A DNA stretch of 64,000 bases from Symsagittifera roscoffensis (taxonomy: Eukaryota > Xenacoelomorpha > Acoela > Convolutidae), in assembly GCF_963678635.1 (NCBI RefSeq), contig NC_087063.1, positions 61,729,850-61,793,849 of the forward strand, in the 5' to 3' direction. Positions within the stretch are counted from its first letter, which is position 1; the number at the start of each line of letters is the position of its first letter. The notes below the pieces were generated by a model. That model was given only the letters and a program-made list of their open reading frames with translations. It made no database searches and was not told the DNA's origin. The translations under genes were made by a program, and so were the position numbers. Positions 43,113 to 54,720 of the stretch are shown here, piece after piece.

Positions 43113-45997
43113 TCTCTATTTGTCACTTATTAATGCCTATACTTAACCCGATTGCTAGATACCTTATAGTTTTATTAACAATAAAAATGACACAACACAA
43201 TAATTTTCACAAGATTCTATTAAATAGTGACCACGAATCCCTGTATGTTATCAGAGTACAGTTTGTATAAAATTTATTCACACTAACCGATTATCGGTGG
43301 TAAGATCTGAAAACTAGCATAAAATGATGTTATCAGTCAATTTAAAAGATAGTGTACTCACTACCCAATCAAGCACAGTTTATGTTGACTTAAAATCAAA
43401 AACAAAAATATATATATTGACAGAATATGAATATCTCTAAAAAAACGTATGTGTAATGTACTCTTAGTTGGTCGCAGTACAATAGTCGAACTTGTCTTTT
43501 AAAGAAAAAGCTTTCCCTGCTCGGTTTTGCACCAAACAGACAAAACTTTGAAGGCAGTAATTTTCTCAAGTGGGCGGCTATTGCACCCACCGAGTACTGT
43601 GTTACCTATCTGCCTTCGGACTGCCTGAGCTAGACCTACTAAAATCCTCAGGGCAGTCACTTTTCCCAAAAACGTATTATGTTACAATCCACACCAATGA
43701 ATCACGCTCTTTTTAATTTAGACTTAGTGTCGCGAATATCCGAGTTCGGACCTGTTTTGTTTTGGTCTGGTTCTTATTGAAAGGCAAGTTACCAGTGCAG
43801 TCACTGATATCTAGCCTGTGTGCTAATAACCTAATACCTCTCACTTTTTAGTCTTTCTTTCGTCTACCTAAGTCCTTTATTAAAATAATACCCCTCCGGA
43901 TTGGCACAAATAGGACCCTTCCGGACTGGCAGAATCTAGACCCCTCCAGATTGGGACTCCTCTGAGTTAGTTAATATAAGACCCCTCCGGATTTGGACCC
44001 CTCCGAATTAGCAACTATAAGACCCCTCCGGATTCGGACCCCTCCTAACTTTAAAAAATTTGACCCCTCCGGATTGGGAAAAGTAGCTTTTCGGAGATTT
44101 CCTTTTTTTAACCTGTACCCCTCCGGATACGTTCTCCGATGCAATTTTGCTCTTTCAATTAACTAGGAAGGGTATGCACTACTTTCCTAGACCCTTTCCG
44201 GATTGAAGTTAAGCCTCTTATTTGACAATTCACACTAACTTCGGCTCGCTTAAGCTTTTGCTGTGCCTTTGGCCTTCCCTTTTCGTCTAGAACAGCCTAA
44301 AGTTACTTTATTCAACCGCTATTACCTTTTGTTAGGGGTATAAGGGCTTTTCTAAAAAATTTTTGTAAAACGTGAAGGGTGTACCCTTCCAAATTGAGGA
44401 ATTTGCTAAAAACAATCTCAAAAAATTTTCACGCTTATTTTTCCGAAAGACTTTTGTCCCTATCAGTAAGCTCAGCTAATTTCTGATCTATTGGTACCAA
44501 GATCAACTCGATATGCCCAGTAGTTCCAAAGTTATTAACCAAAACGTCTTTTTTCTAAACTCAAAAATTTTTCTCTCTTATAGGTTCCGCCTAAATTTTT
44601 CCGCAAATCAGGTCCTTTCGACCTAAAAATTATTTATCCGAGCTCAGAAGGCCTATACTCTTCTAGTTCAATGCAAAAGACCCGATCTAAAACGCTTTTG
44701 CTGAAAAAATTTGCAAAAAACTATGCTACCTGTACTCCTCCGGATTGATGAATCCACCAAATCAAAGACGTTAAGTTCGATTTCTCTGCAACCCGGAAGG
44801 CTTTCGGGTAGCGGGTTTTAAAACTTGTAGATTCACTAGTGGACGTTGTCCGAACAACTATTTTTACTGTTCTAACTCAAAAATTTCAAAAAATTTCCGA
44901 ATTTTTAGTGTTTCGGTTTCTCAAAAGTCACGAAAATTCGGTTTTTTGATCCCAAAATAGTTCCAACCACTTCCGAACTAAACTTAACCGGTTCTATCTA
45001 TTATGGTAGTGCAATTACGATGTAAAACACTACTTTAGCGCTTTTTTCCGTTTCAAAAATTATCGATATCTCAAAAATCGCGACTTGTGGGGGAATCAAA
45101 ATATCGCTATTTTGACCCTAAAAACCGGTCTGTTTTCGTTGTTTTTGACTGAAAAACGATATAAGACTATTAATATAGGCTATATAATTAATAATATTAG
45201 TAATACTATACCCCTCCGGGTTTGTTTAAAATCCGAATTAAGGTGCTTAACTCGGATATTCGCAGTTCGGTGAAGGGTCACTACAGTGCAGCAGGTTACT
45301 ATCTTAATTTTTGTACCAAAAGGGACACAAAACTTGCTAACGATACCCAACAGTCGATTGTTGCTGTCGTTGAGCCCCTTCTTGTTGCTCCTTGTACTGC
45401 TTGCCGGATCAGTCTTCTCCCAAGACCCCTCCGAACTGAGCGCAAATCAGCTGACCCTTCCGGATTGGGCGCAATTTATCATTAACGTGCTTAAATGCTC
45501 AAATAACCCTACAGTACAAGCCTCACAAACGGGCTACAAAAATGATCGTAGCGATCCTGACTGATATAAATGCCTGTAACAACAATATATCTATCAACAA
45601 CAAACGGGAGGGTCGGATCACATCTTTTCTGGGGGGATGATTTCTACTGATTTTTTACTTTTTTACTGTTTTTGGTTTTTTCGTATATTTTTTTATGTTT
45701 TTTGTTTTTCTTGGGTACTATACTACTTTTTGTTTGGTTTTATATATCTTTAAGTGTTTTTGGTCACGAACCATTCGGGAGATGACGGGACCGCGAATCC
45801 CCCCACCCTTCCTGGTTCGTGAATTTTCGGTCTTAACTAAGTTAAAAAGCTATTCACGGTAATCCGGAAGGCTTCCGCGTTCCGAACTACCCTTCCGCCC
45901 CGGCGGTTTAGGCCTATTAAGGGCGTTAATGTGAGCATCCGCTCGGCGCGGAGTGCTCGTTAACGGTTCTGCCGGTCATGATGTTAAAAAAAAATAA
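43113..45997 (-). other. Element 1 leader (5' untranslated region) with repeated C-rich motif
   Basis: About 2.9 kb between primer-binding site and gag without a coding frame. Between 43,890 and 45,470 the + strand carries roughly 14 copies of a degenerate motif ACCCCTCCGGATTGG, often 25-40 bp apart. Around 43,564-43,600 lies a hairpin shared with element 2. Parts next to the primer-binding site (AGCTTTTTAACTTAGTTAAGACCGAAAATTC-like, read on the - strand in two shorter pieces; ACCAAAAAC; GATGTGATC; TTTGTTGTTG) also match element 2. Confidence 0.75.
43570..43590 (-). other. Conserved leader hairpin, element 1
   Basis: On the - strand CTCGGTGGG-loop-CCCACTTGAGAA forms a stem GTGGG/CCCAC. The same flanks and stem occur twice in the element 2 leader, once as GTGAGTGT/ACACTCAC and once as GTGGGTGT/ACACCCAC. 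It lies about 480 nt upstream of gag. Possible roles are packaging, dimerisation or translation control; none is shown. Confidence 0.6.
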
Positions 45998-46012
45998 CAC
46001 CCAGGAGCGCCA
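45998..46012 (-). other. Primer-binding site, element 1
   Basis: On the - strand TGGCGCTCCTGGGTG begins with TGG, as a site pairing with a tRNA CCA end must, 12 nt after the LTR. The identical 15-mer sits 12 nt after the LTR of element 2. The implied tRNA has G before CCA and a CAGGAGC acceptor strand; a tRNA-Arg is my guess. Confidence 0.75.
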
Positions 46013-46024
46013 TAAAAACATCTA

Positions 46025-46888
46025 TGTAACATTCGCCCGGAAGATACATATCGACGGAAGACAAAACTAAGTCTTAAGACGACTGGCTAACGTCTAAACA
46101 GAGCTTTGCATGCTTTTCACCGTCTCTACCAAGCCAGTACTTTTCGGTGGTCTTTCTAACATCGGGTCGACAAAAACGTTACTGCTTTCGGCTTCGGTCA
46201 AAACACTTAAATTAACTAGATTACATGCAGAAATAGTGAGCTCATGGCTGGGTCTCAGTATCCCCAGACCACGAGGTCACTCCTAAAACAGGGCTACTAC
46301 TTATTATATTTCTATTGTTTTTGTTCAGTAGATAAAAATCATCATCTCCATCGAAGATGGATCAACCCTTTCCCCCAACTCCTAGCTTCTCATCCTTATC
46401 AAAAGGAATCTAGATGTTAATTAAATTCAAGTCAGGACATGACAGGAAGCTAAAAGTTTATGTAACAGGATAAAAGTTTCAGTTCCTTTACCCCTCCGGA
46501 TTGACAAATCCGCTGGATCAAGCTTGTTAATCCTGATTTCTTCTTAATCCGGAAGGCCGTCTTTCACCCTTCACCGTTGTTCGCAACGGCCTTGCAACTA
46601 TTGTAGCGGCACAATAGTTGCAACTCGGAGTGTTCTCTGTTACTCTGTAACTCGTTGTCGTTTTCCAATCTCGATTTCGTAGTTGTTGTTAGCGCAGCTA
46701 ATGTTGTTCTGTTTTTCTTTCCTGTTTTAGCCAAAATGGCCGTTTCTGACGTTTCTCAGAAATATGACGTCATAATTCGAATTTTTGAAATTTTAAAATA
46801 CCAGAATATTCCAGCCCTCACCGTCTGGCCAATCGTTCCAATAACGTTCTTAGTTCTTAATAATCACCAATCCGGAAGGCTCGCTGCT
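46025..46888 (-). repeat. Element 1 5' LTR (probably truncated at its outer end)
   Basis: 864 bp matching 22,693-23,557, ending in element orientation with GAATGTTACA. The outer edge lacks TG and a target duplication, and the 3' copy may extend 520 bp further, so loss of the LTR front is likely. The LTR should hold promoter and RNA-end signals; I could not place them. Confidence 0.85.
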
Positions 46889-46954
46889 AAAAATTCGAAT
46901 TCTGCAGAGATTGCATTTTTCACATTCTGGTCGAATGTCACAAGCCGCGCAAAC

Positions 46955-47035
46955 TACCTTAACTTACATGCAAAAATAATGGGTTCATGGCTTGGTCTCA
47001 GAGGGTGCCGGACATCAAACCTACGAGACTTCAAG
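46955..47035 (-). repeat. Older diverged LTR, right piece
   Basis: TTACATGCA.AAATA.TG followed by TCATGGCTTGGTCTCAG matches an internal part of the element 1 LTR that comes after the point where the left old-LTR piece (22,462-22,692) stops. With its partner it suggests that element 1 landed inside an older member of the family. The interval 46,889-46,954 and the 420 bp to the right hold nothing else I recognise. Confidence 0.6.
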
Positions 47036-47456
47036 CCGAATTCTAAAATTAGGACCTTCAAGCCGAATTAGGGACTTCTTTATAAAGTCGTGAAATATGA
47101 TTAATTTGAAAACTTTTTTGAAGAATTTTTGAATTTCATGATCTTTTTTTTTACTAGTTATCGGCGTTTTCATAAAACTTAAGCCTTCAAAGGATGTTTC
47201 GGAAAAATGGAAAGTAAAACATGGTTGAGGCATGTTTATAATTTATGCATTTCAAAAACCGGCTGATGTTAATAACGGATGCCAATCACAAATGGTGCAT
47301 TGCCATGAAAAACGCTTGTCATGGACTAAACTTGCCAAGAATTTTGAAAAGCAACGTTTTACAGATGATAAAATTGTGTTTTGAGGTGCCTGTAAAGTTT
47401 TAATTTCGGCTTCGTCGAAAAAAAATGTTATTATTTGTGCCATTCTGCCAGATAGG

Positions 47457-48289
47457 CACAGCGCAACCTTCCGGCGACACGAAAAAAAACGAATAAAGGC
47501 CTTATTAACGAAAAAGTATTGCGAAGGAGGGTAGGAATAATCTAGAATTTTTGTTTTCAAAATTTCGATCGAAGAGTGAATATTTCTCAGATATACAAAA
47601 AAGACGGCCATTTTGACGAAAAAGGACGAAAAGACAGAACAACGACAAATATTGTGGAAAACGGTCGCACAAGAGACGAAAAACACGAAGCCTCTTATCG
47701 CGGCAACAACACACGATAAGACTCTTAGCAGTGGATATTAGTGGAGAAGGAAGCTTTAGTGGGGAAGGAATATTCCACGGAACCCTCCCGTGCCACAAAT
47801 CGGGAAGATTACGTGAGCGGAGGCTTCGTCCCCCAGAGACTGTTTTATGTGAAGGGACTATATAAAACTGACTTTGTAGCTACTTGGATGTCGTAGAACT
47901 TTGAATTAACACCGGTATTATTTGATTTTTTAGAATATGAGTAGCTAGAAAGAGGAAAGGGTCAATCCATCTGTCCCACAAAAACTGTCACACAAAAACA
48001 TATTAAAATTGGTTGTTCGAGTCGTGTTTTTAATGGCAATCACGTATCCTGAGGATCCGAGACTCAGCTATGTGGTTGTGTTCGCATGTAAACGAAAGCT
48101 GATCAAAAGTCGTTTGACTGATGGCCTAAAACTAGTAACTTACTACTCAGCCCTAAACAGACCAGAAAATCAACTGGCAAGGTCGAGACGGTGAAAAACG
48201 AGTAGGATTTAGGTAACTGACGCCTGCCAGTCGTTATTAGGTACTTTTTCTACGCTCCGTCGCTGTGTAGTATTTGGGCGAATGCTACA
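47457..48289 (+). repeat. Element 2 5' LTR (recognisable part)
   Basis: Diverged homologue of the element 1 LTR in the opposite orientation: ACCTTCCGG near the left, GACGGCCATTTTG, AGACAGAACAAC, AAAGGGTCAATCCATCT, GCCAGTCG, and the end GGGCGAATGCTACA. The left boundary is uncertain; if the full LTR is near 1.39 kb it would start close to 47,040. The matching 3' LTR lies beyond the window. Confidence 0.7.
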
Positions 48290-48301
48290 TAGACGTTTTT
48301 A

Positions 48302-48318
48302 TGGCGCTCCTGGGTGGG
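48302..48318 (+). other. Primer-binding site, element 2
   Basis: TGGCGCTCCTGGGTGGG, 12 nt after the LTR end. The first 15 bases equal the element 1 site and the spacer (TAGACGTTTTTA against TAGATGTTTTTA) is conserved too. The two extra matching G residues would fit a CCCAC T-stem strand of a tRNA. Confidence 0.75.
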
Positions 48319-51300
48319 CCTGTTAAAGGCAAGAGACCATCATGATCAGCAAATGTTTCAGCGACGAACCCTCCGCTCCGGGCGTATGCCCGAGTTAGAG
48401 GCCTTAATGACCGTTATTGTACTAGGGGGAAGGTGCGTACCCTCCGTCTAGTACTATTTAGCTTTTTAACTTAGTTAACACCGAAAATTCCGGGGGCCGG
48501 AGGGTTAGGTGGGAAATCTAGAGCCCGCTAGTCCCGAGGTCCCAGGACCAAAACAATTAAAGAGAAAGCGTAAAACCAAACAAAAATAGTGTATAACCAA
48601 GAAAAAGCCAAAAACAAATTTATTTGAAAACAAAAAAGTACAAAAAACAGTAAAAAATCCAAAAAAAGACCAAAAACAATAAAAAACATAAAGTGACAGT
48701 TTATATGTTATTTCCGGACGAGATGTGATCTGACCTTCCTATTTGTTGTTGTTTCAGATTGATCTATATCATTTCTGATAGAAAGATTGTGTGTTTTGGT
48801 GAAGGGTTGGATACCCTCCCTTGAGTGTAATTTGAGTATTTAAGCACGTTAATGGTGATTTTGCCGGTGACCGGAGGGTAGAGTGGCAAGCTGACCGACG
48901 TCTTCCACACTCAACAGGGACATAGGGACAACATCCACAACAACTGTTGGGTCTCGTTGAAACAGTTTTTGTATCGTTCGGGTTCTATTTCATTAAAAAT
49001 TAAGTGGTGGGGGCACGACTGGCGCCGTCCGATTGTACCCTCCATCGATTACAAATTTCTGAGTTAGGGGTCTTAATTCGGGTATTTTGGTGCAAAGGAG
49101 GCTATAGTACTATTCATTAACGACTACTAATAGGTTATTATTCTTATTACATTTTACTTATCTCCTAATTAGACCCAAAAAACACCCAAATTTTGTCGAA
49201 AATTATCGATTTTCGACCAAACTGTAGACCCCCAAATTTTTGGATATCCGAGCTTTTCCGAACAGCAAAAAGCTTTTATATAGGGAGTAGCTACGTAGTT
49301 CGATCCCCCTAACTAAAGAAACCGCGTGAGAAAAGACTCAGTAAAAGTTGGAAAGAACCAAAATTTTTCGATCAAATTTTTGATAATTTTCTGAAATTTG
49401 TCAATCTGTTTTGGGGATCGAGTTTTTGAGTTTTTAGAGTTAGAGTAATAAAATTTTTTGTGTTAGGAGCGTGCTAGCATAACGTGCTCGGCTGCCAGAA
49501 AAACTCTTGAGTAACCCTCCGATTAGCTCCGTAGATAGAGCTAACGACTTAAGAATTGGAAAAGGAAGGAATCGGAGGGTCCAAATTTGATAGTTATTGG
49601 CCAAATTTTTGTCTCCAAACCAATTTTGGTCCGGTTTTTTTGCATAATTCCAGTGCCGCACAGGGCCACTACGCTCGTTTCAATTATTTTTAGGCACTTT
49701 CAATAGGAATTGCGGAAAAAGTTTCTCAGAACCTATATAGGTGGTGAAAAGAGGCCATTTGGACAAACACGTTTTTGCAATTTCTCAAAGACTAGCCCAC
49801 CGATTGGGATAATTTTGGTACCATAAGTCGACGTTTTGGACCACTTTTTCGGACCGCAACCGTTTTTGGGTTGATAATCTCGGAAAAGAAACTTTTTTTA
49901 GAATTTGTTGGTTCGGAGGGTCCAAATTACAGGTAACCCTCCGAGCGGCAGAAAATTTTATCAAAACACCTTTTTATCCAACTGGAAAGGTTGACCGTGT
50001 CAGCCAACCTAGTTGTAAGTCAGGTGGACTGCTTTTGGAGACTTTATCGCGGTAACATAACTTTTGTTCTTGATTTTTGGGGAACCCTCCGAAGTAACCA
50101 TCCCCTTAGCAACCCTCCTTAGTGGAAAATTTCCACGAGATCATCCATCCAAAGAAGTTAAAACAGCCCCTCATAGAAAATTTAGCTTGTTTTGACGCTT
50201 CCTGAAGTTAATTGAAGGCTCTTCTAAGTGATGTTCAGAAATTGGAAAATTTTGGAGGTACCCTCCGAAGTAACCCTCCGGAGCATATTAAGCATCTTAT
50301 TGACCCTCCTTAGTAAATTTAGGGGACCCTCCGAAGTAGCTTGGATGATTAAGGTACCCTCCGAAGTAACCCTTCGAGGTAGGCTAAGTGTCTTAACAAC
50401 CCTCCGAAGTAACCAACCAGAGTGACTTAAACATCTTAGCAACCCTCATTGTTAGAAACTTGAGGAAACCTTCTGTGGCAATTTGGGAGACGGCAAATAT
50501 CCATTTAATAAAGATCATATTAGGATATTAGGCGTGCTTATTAGGATCATAGGAGCCCATTTTGACCCGGAAATTCGTGATCAACTTTGGAGTCTAGATC
50601 GGGTGTATCAGAAGTACCCAAACAAAATTTTTTTTTTGATTGTGATTTTGGTTGTGTGGTTGCCTTGAGCTACTTAATAGGAAAGTTCGGGCAATCCGGG
50701 AACAAATAAAGGAAGGTCTCGGTGAGTGTATTAAGCAAATACACACTCACTTGAGAAGAAAAGTTGTTCCCTACTTTCGTGCACTTGGAGCAGTCCGGGT
50801 GTGGGGGAGCTTTTTCTTAGACTATAGAAATTTTCGATCAGAGGTTGCCTTGAGCTACTTAGTAGGACAGCTCGGACAATCGCAGGGCACCTAAAAGAAG
50901 ACCTCGGTGGGTGTTTTAGGCAAATACACACCCACTTGAGAAGACTGTGTCCTGGGCTTTGTTCTTTCGGATCGTTCCGATTGAGGGAAGTCTTTTTCTT
51001 TAAGACTAAGTTTTATTGATCTGCTTCTGAATCATCACTGCTTTTTACCAAAGATTGTTTGATTTTAACAAAGCAGTGACTTGATAAATTGTGTGGCAAT
51101 AAATTGATACTGACGAGAGGTCGCTGTCACCTGTAGGTCATTCTTATCTGACTATCGATTGTGTTTTGTGTGTTGATTATATCTTGTGAAAATTTTGTGA
51201 TACTGTTATACTATACAACAGGGTCGAGTAAGCATTAAATCAATACTGAGCAGGCCCTGTGTGTGTAACTCTAGCTGAGTCACTAAGATTTTCATTGAGA

Positions 51301-51426
51301 AACCTAAGAGACATTCTTGATACTTACGAGATCGAAGAGGCAGCGTTAAGTAATTTAACTTTAACTTGTTTGCGGTACGCGTGTATCGCCATTAAATCAT
51401 ACGAATATTGTTTATTGTCATAAAGC
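48319..51426 (+). other. Element 2 leader with CCCTCCG arrays and duplicated hairpin
   Basis: No coding frame. ACCCTCCG-type motifs recur from 48,370 on. Between 50,084 and 50,455 they form a tandem-like array with the unit ACCCTCCGAAGTAACC followed by a TTAAGCATCTTA-like string. A 185-bp unit beginning GGTTGCCTTGAGC is tandemly doubled at 50,658 and 50,843; each half carries the leader hairpin. Confidence 0.7.
50658..51020 (+). repeat. 185-bp tandem duplication carrying the leader hairpin
   Basis: Two units start with GGTTGCCTTGAGCTACTTA at 50,658 and 50,843. The first holds the stem GTGAGTGT (50,722-50,729) with ACACTCAC (50,743-50,750). The second holds GTGGGTGT (50,907-50,914) with ACACCCAC (50,928-50,935). 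The A-to-G change on one side is matched by T-to-C on the other, so pairing is kept. Both stems are followed by TTGAGAAGA. Confidence 0.75.
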
Positions 51427-52041
51427 ATGCAGCGCAGGGACTCGTTAGGATCGACTACTAAGATTCCCAGGCTGAGCAAGGGCAGCACGCGAAAATTTAA
51501 AACTAGGCGTAGCCAGTCCTCGTTTAGCAGCGCCTCCGACGTGTTTGCCGAAACCAAATCGACTAAAGGTCAACCTGATCTTTCAGTGAGCGAAATGAAA
51601 TTAAGGAGCGAGAAAAACCTCGAGGACGATCAAAGGCGGAGCGCCGAAGCCGGAACCGCGAGCGAAACGCTTGTGGACCCCTTTGACGAAGGAGAACGGA
51701 CGCTTATTCGACCCGACTTTGAGCCAGGAGAGGACCTCGAGCGGGAGGAAGTTGAGAGGACGGAGGAGACCTCGGAGCGTTCCGAGGTCGAGCCGCGAGA
51801 GGAAGTGTTAATCAAGGGAATGTCCAAATCGGAGACCAAGAGTCATAGGTGGAGGAGAGAGTACTCACATTCGGCTAATACCCACTCATCTCTGGCCAAG
51901 CAGAGCAACAACGCGATGATGTTGAGTATAAGCCCGAGTGAAGAACAATCGGGTTCGAAGGCCAAGAAGAGTTGGAAGTATTTGTACGATGAGCGCATGG
52001 CGTCACTACGAACTGAAGGTTTATCTTCCGTTTGTGACTAG
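51427..52041 (+). pseudogene. gag: Element 2 gag, N-terminal segment (204 aa)
   Basis: Begins at ATG with a basic stretch (TTKIPRLSKGSTRKF) matching the element 1 gag start, then an acidic E-rich region (EREEVERTEETSERSEVEP). It ends at TAG 52,039-52,041. The frame continues open behind the stop into the main gag, so this is a nonsense change or a readthrough point, as in element 1. No domain is recognised. Confidence 0.65.
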
Positions 52042-54720
52042 CCGGAGATAACCCATCCGGATGTGAACTTCACACCGTGCCCAAGGAACGACATGAGCAG
52101 GAAGGCGTCGTCCGCCTCACCGACCAGGACCATGTCAGATGGGATAACAATGGGAGCGTCCTCAACGTTCGACAGGTTGATGATGTCGATGGGCAAGCAA
52201 AAGAGCGGCGCGTCATCAAGTACCAGGCTGCAACCGCAGTTGACCTCATCTTCTTTGGGACTAACCCCGTCGTTTGGGGCCACTGGCGATATAAGTGACA
52301 TGTTCGCTGGCGTGATGAATGGTCTGGATGAACTGAGGCGGGACATGACTAAGAGAATAGATCAGGTTGATGAGAGAGCTCACCAAGGTCAAGAGAATCT
52401 GAGGGATGAACTAACGCACGTGAAGTCGAAGGCGAGGGTTGATCAGGCTCAGTTGATTCGCAACACCGATCAATGCCTGGCGGAGAGCCTGGCACAGGCA
52501 AACAAGGAGTCATACAAAAGAGAGGCTAGGATGACGAGGGAGATCGAGCGATTGTTGAACGATCATGATAGTACCTACGCCCACACGATGACTAGCCTGG
52601 AGAAAAGGTTAGATGCCAAGTCTGACTTAATGATGCGGAAGCTTGACGCGATCCTGAATGGGAGCAATTGGCAGGAGCGTTCCAACCCAAGGGAGCGCTC
52701 ACGCCATGCGAATGATGGAAATGGTACGGGCAGCAATGCCAGAGCCCAGCAAAGTTCGAGAACGAACTACGAACCTAGGAACAAGGAGCGGCCAAGGGCA
52801 GCCCCGTCGAGGCCTGGCTGGACGAATCCAGTCCCACCGGAGGCAGATGCTACCCCGGAGACAAGGTTGCCAACTGTGCCACAAGTCAGTTCAGTACCAG
52901 ATCCGACTACAGTCTCACAGGACACAACGATGTATGCCTCGATGTTTGAGCCTCTGAACAGATCTCTCGAAACATTCATCACCAAACTCTCGAAGTCAAC
53001 CGAGAGAGGAGAGAGGTCAAGAAGGACACTGAAAAAGCCGAAGTCATACAAAGACGAGTCAGACGGCTGCATTGATACTTGGATAGAGGTGATGAAGTTA
53101 CACTTTGAGGAAGAGAGTCTCTCCAAGAAACAAGAGTGCAGCGCGCTAACGAGCAACCTGGAGGGTACTGCACTAAGTTGTGTAATGGCGAAAAGAGCCA
53201 ATGAGAGAGACAGCGCTCGCAAGATATTCGACATCCTGCTGAATCGTTTCGGCTCTGGAGTACAAGGGCACCAGGCTATGGTGAAGTTCGAAAAGAGGCG
53301 TCAAAGAGATGACGAATCCATAGACAAATTTTTGGACGACCTTGAATTGCTTAGGAGGAGAAGCAATCCCGATGAGAGAATATCCGAGCGAAACTTGGCG
53401 ATTGCTTCGAAGTTCATGGACGGTGTAAGGAGTGAGGAGTTGAAGACGATGTTGGCCACGCACTTCACCCTGTCACTTGACCAGGTACCCACGCCCGATG
53501 ATTTGCGTATGAAGTCACGCGAGTATTTACTCATAAAACCGAGGGCGCAAAACCGTTACAGCAATTATGGTAACTATAGCGGGACAAACACTGGTGCGAA
53601 CTCCAGTTGGCACAAACCTCGCGATGACATGGATAAGAGGAGGTCGTGTGCGAATTGTGGTTCGATGGACCATCACGTTTCCGCGTGTTCTGCATACAAA
53701 CAGAACATGAAAGCAATAGGCTACTTTCTCGAGGACGTCGACGCGACCGACGAGGATCACGAAGAGTACGTCAGAGGGCTCATCATGAAATATGGTCCGA
53801 GGTGTTTCTTCTGTAATTTGGAGGGACACTTCAAGTCGGATTGTACTCAATTTTGGGATGCAGTGGCGGACGCGAAACATCCCCGCCACGAAGAGGCGCT
53901 TTCGGGTGTCAAGGCCAGTCGAGCACGTCTGATGAACGAGGCCGAGTCTCGGAGAAAGGAGACGACACCGAGCACCTTTACGACTAAGAAGGTAAAGACA
54001 CTGCCTGACGAGGTGGTAGCCTCGAACCTGGAGGCAGAGTCGTCTAGCCCACTCAAGGTGGATTACGGTCTGGCGGCAAGGACAGCGCTGCAGAATGTCA
54101 AACAGGACCTAGCCACGAAAGAAGTGGAGCAATGGGTAAGGTCGGAGCTGGAGAGCACAGATCTTCGGGAAAGTTTTAATATTCTGGGTAAAACGACGAA
54201 AGTAGAAGACAAAGAGGATCCCAGGAAACAGGGACTAAAACTGAACGTTATATCTGGGAGAAATTTCGGCATGACAAAGGAGGGGACTAAAATAATGTCC
54301 ATTATCTCAGTCGCAGGGCACCAGGTGGTCAAGAACTTGAGTGAACCATCCGAGATTACACTAGTCCACCTGGACATCTATGCCGACTACCTGAAGGAGA
54401 AAGATCCCAAACTGGACTCCAGGGCAGTGCGAGCGCTGCTCACAACAGGAGGTCCGAGGCTGATGAAAGTGGATGGACATTATATCGATGTCCATGGCCC
54501 TTATCCGATTCTAATTAATGTGGATGGCATCAATATCTACACAAAAGCTCACATAAATGATGCGAACGATCAGATTGGCCGGATATACATTGGTCAAGAG
54601 GAGCTGAAGGTTAGACGAATCGGACACAACGCGATGCTCGAACAAGATGCGGTGCACATAGGATGCGAGGCTGATCTGGCCGCACACTGCTGGACGTGCA
54701 AGGCAGACAACTTTCAGTAA
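52042..54720 (+). pseudogene. gag: Element 2 gag, main part, running into pol frame
   Basis: Open from just after TAG to TAA at 54,720. The first usable starts are GTG 52,063 and ATG 52,093. It has a coiled coil (about 85-190 from the GTG), a capsid-like region with DTWIEVMKLHF, ALTSNLEGTA and RFGSGVQGHQ, and two intact zinc knuckles CX2CX4HX4C at 529-542 (CANCGSMDHH..) and 581-594 (CFFCNLEGHFKSDC). Unlike element 1, gag here runs without frame change through EELKVRRIGHNAM into the pol sequence EQDAVHIG, which supports a single gag-pol polyprotein as the original form. A one-base loss near 54,690 then breaks the frame inside the protease. Confidence 0.85.

Larger units (their letters stand above)
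22693..46888 (-). mobile_element. Element 1: giant Ty3/gypsy-class LTR retrotransposon with extra ORF3
   Basis: Two direct repeats of 865 and 864 bp bound about 22.5 kb that codes on the - strand. In element orientation the order is: LTR, primer-binding site, leader of 2.9 kb, gag, pol (PR-RT-RH-IN plus macrodomain), a 400-bp gap, ORF3 of 2,976 codons, purine tract, LTR. By eye the repeats differ at five places, so the insertion is young. Even so, six in-frame stops and one frame change break the reading frames, so this copy is probably not autonomous now. PR-RT-RH-IN order places it in Metaviridae rather than Copia. ORF3, about 9 kb, explains much of the unusual length. No target-site duplication is visible. 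Confidence 0.9.
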
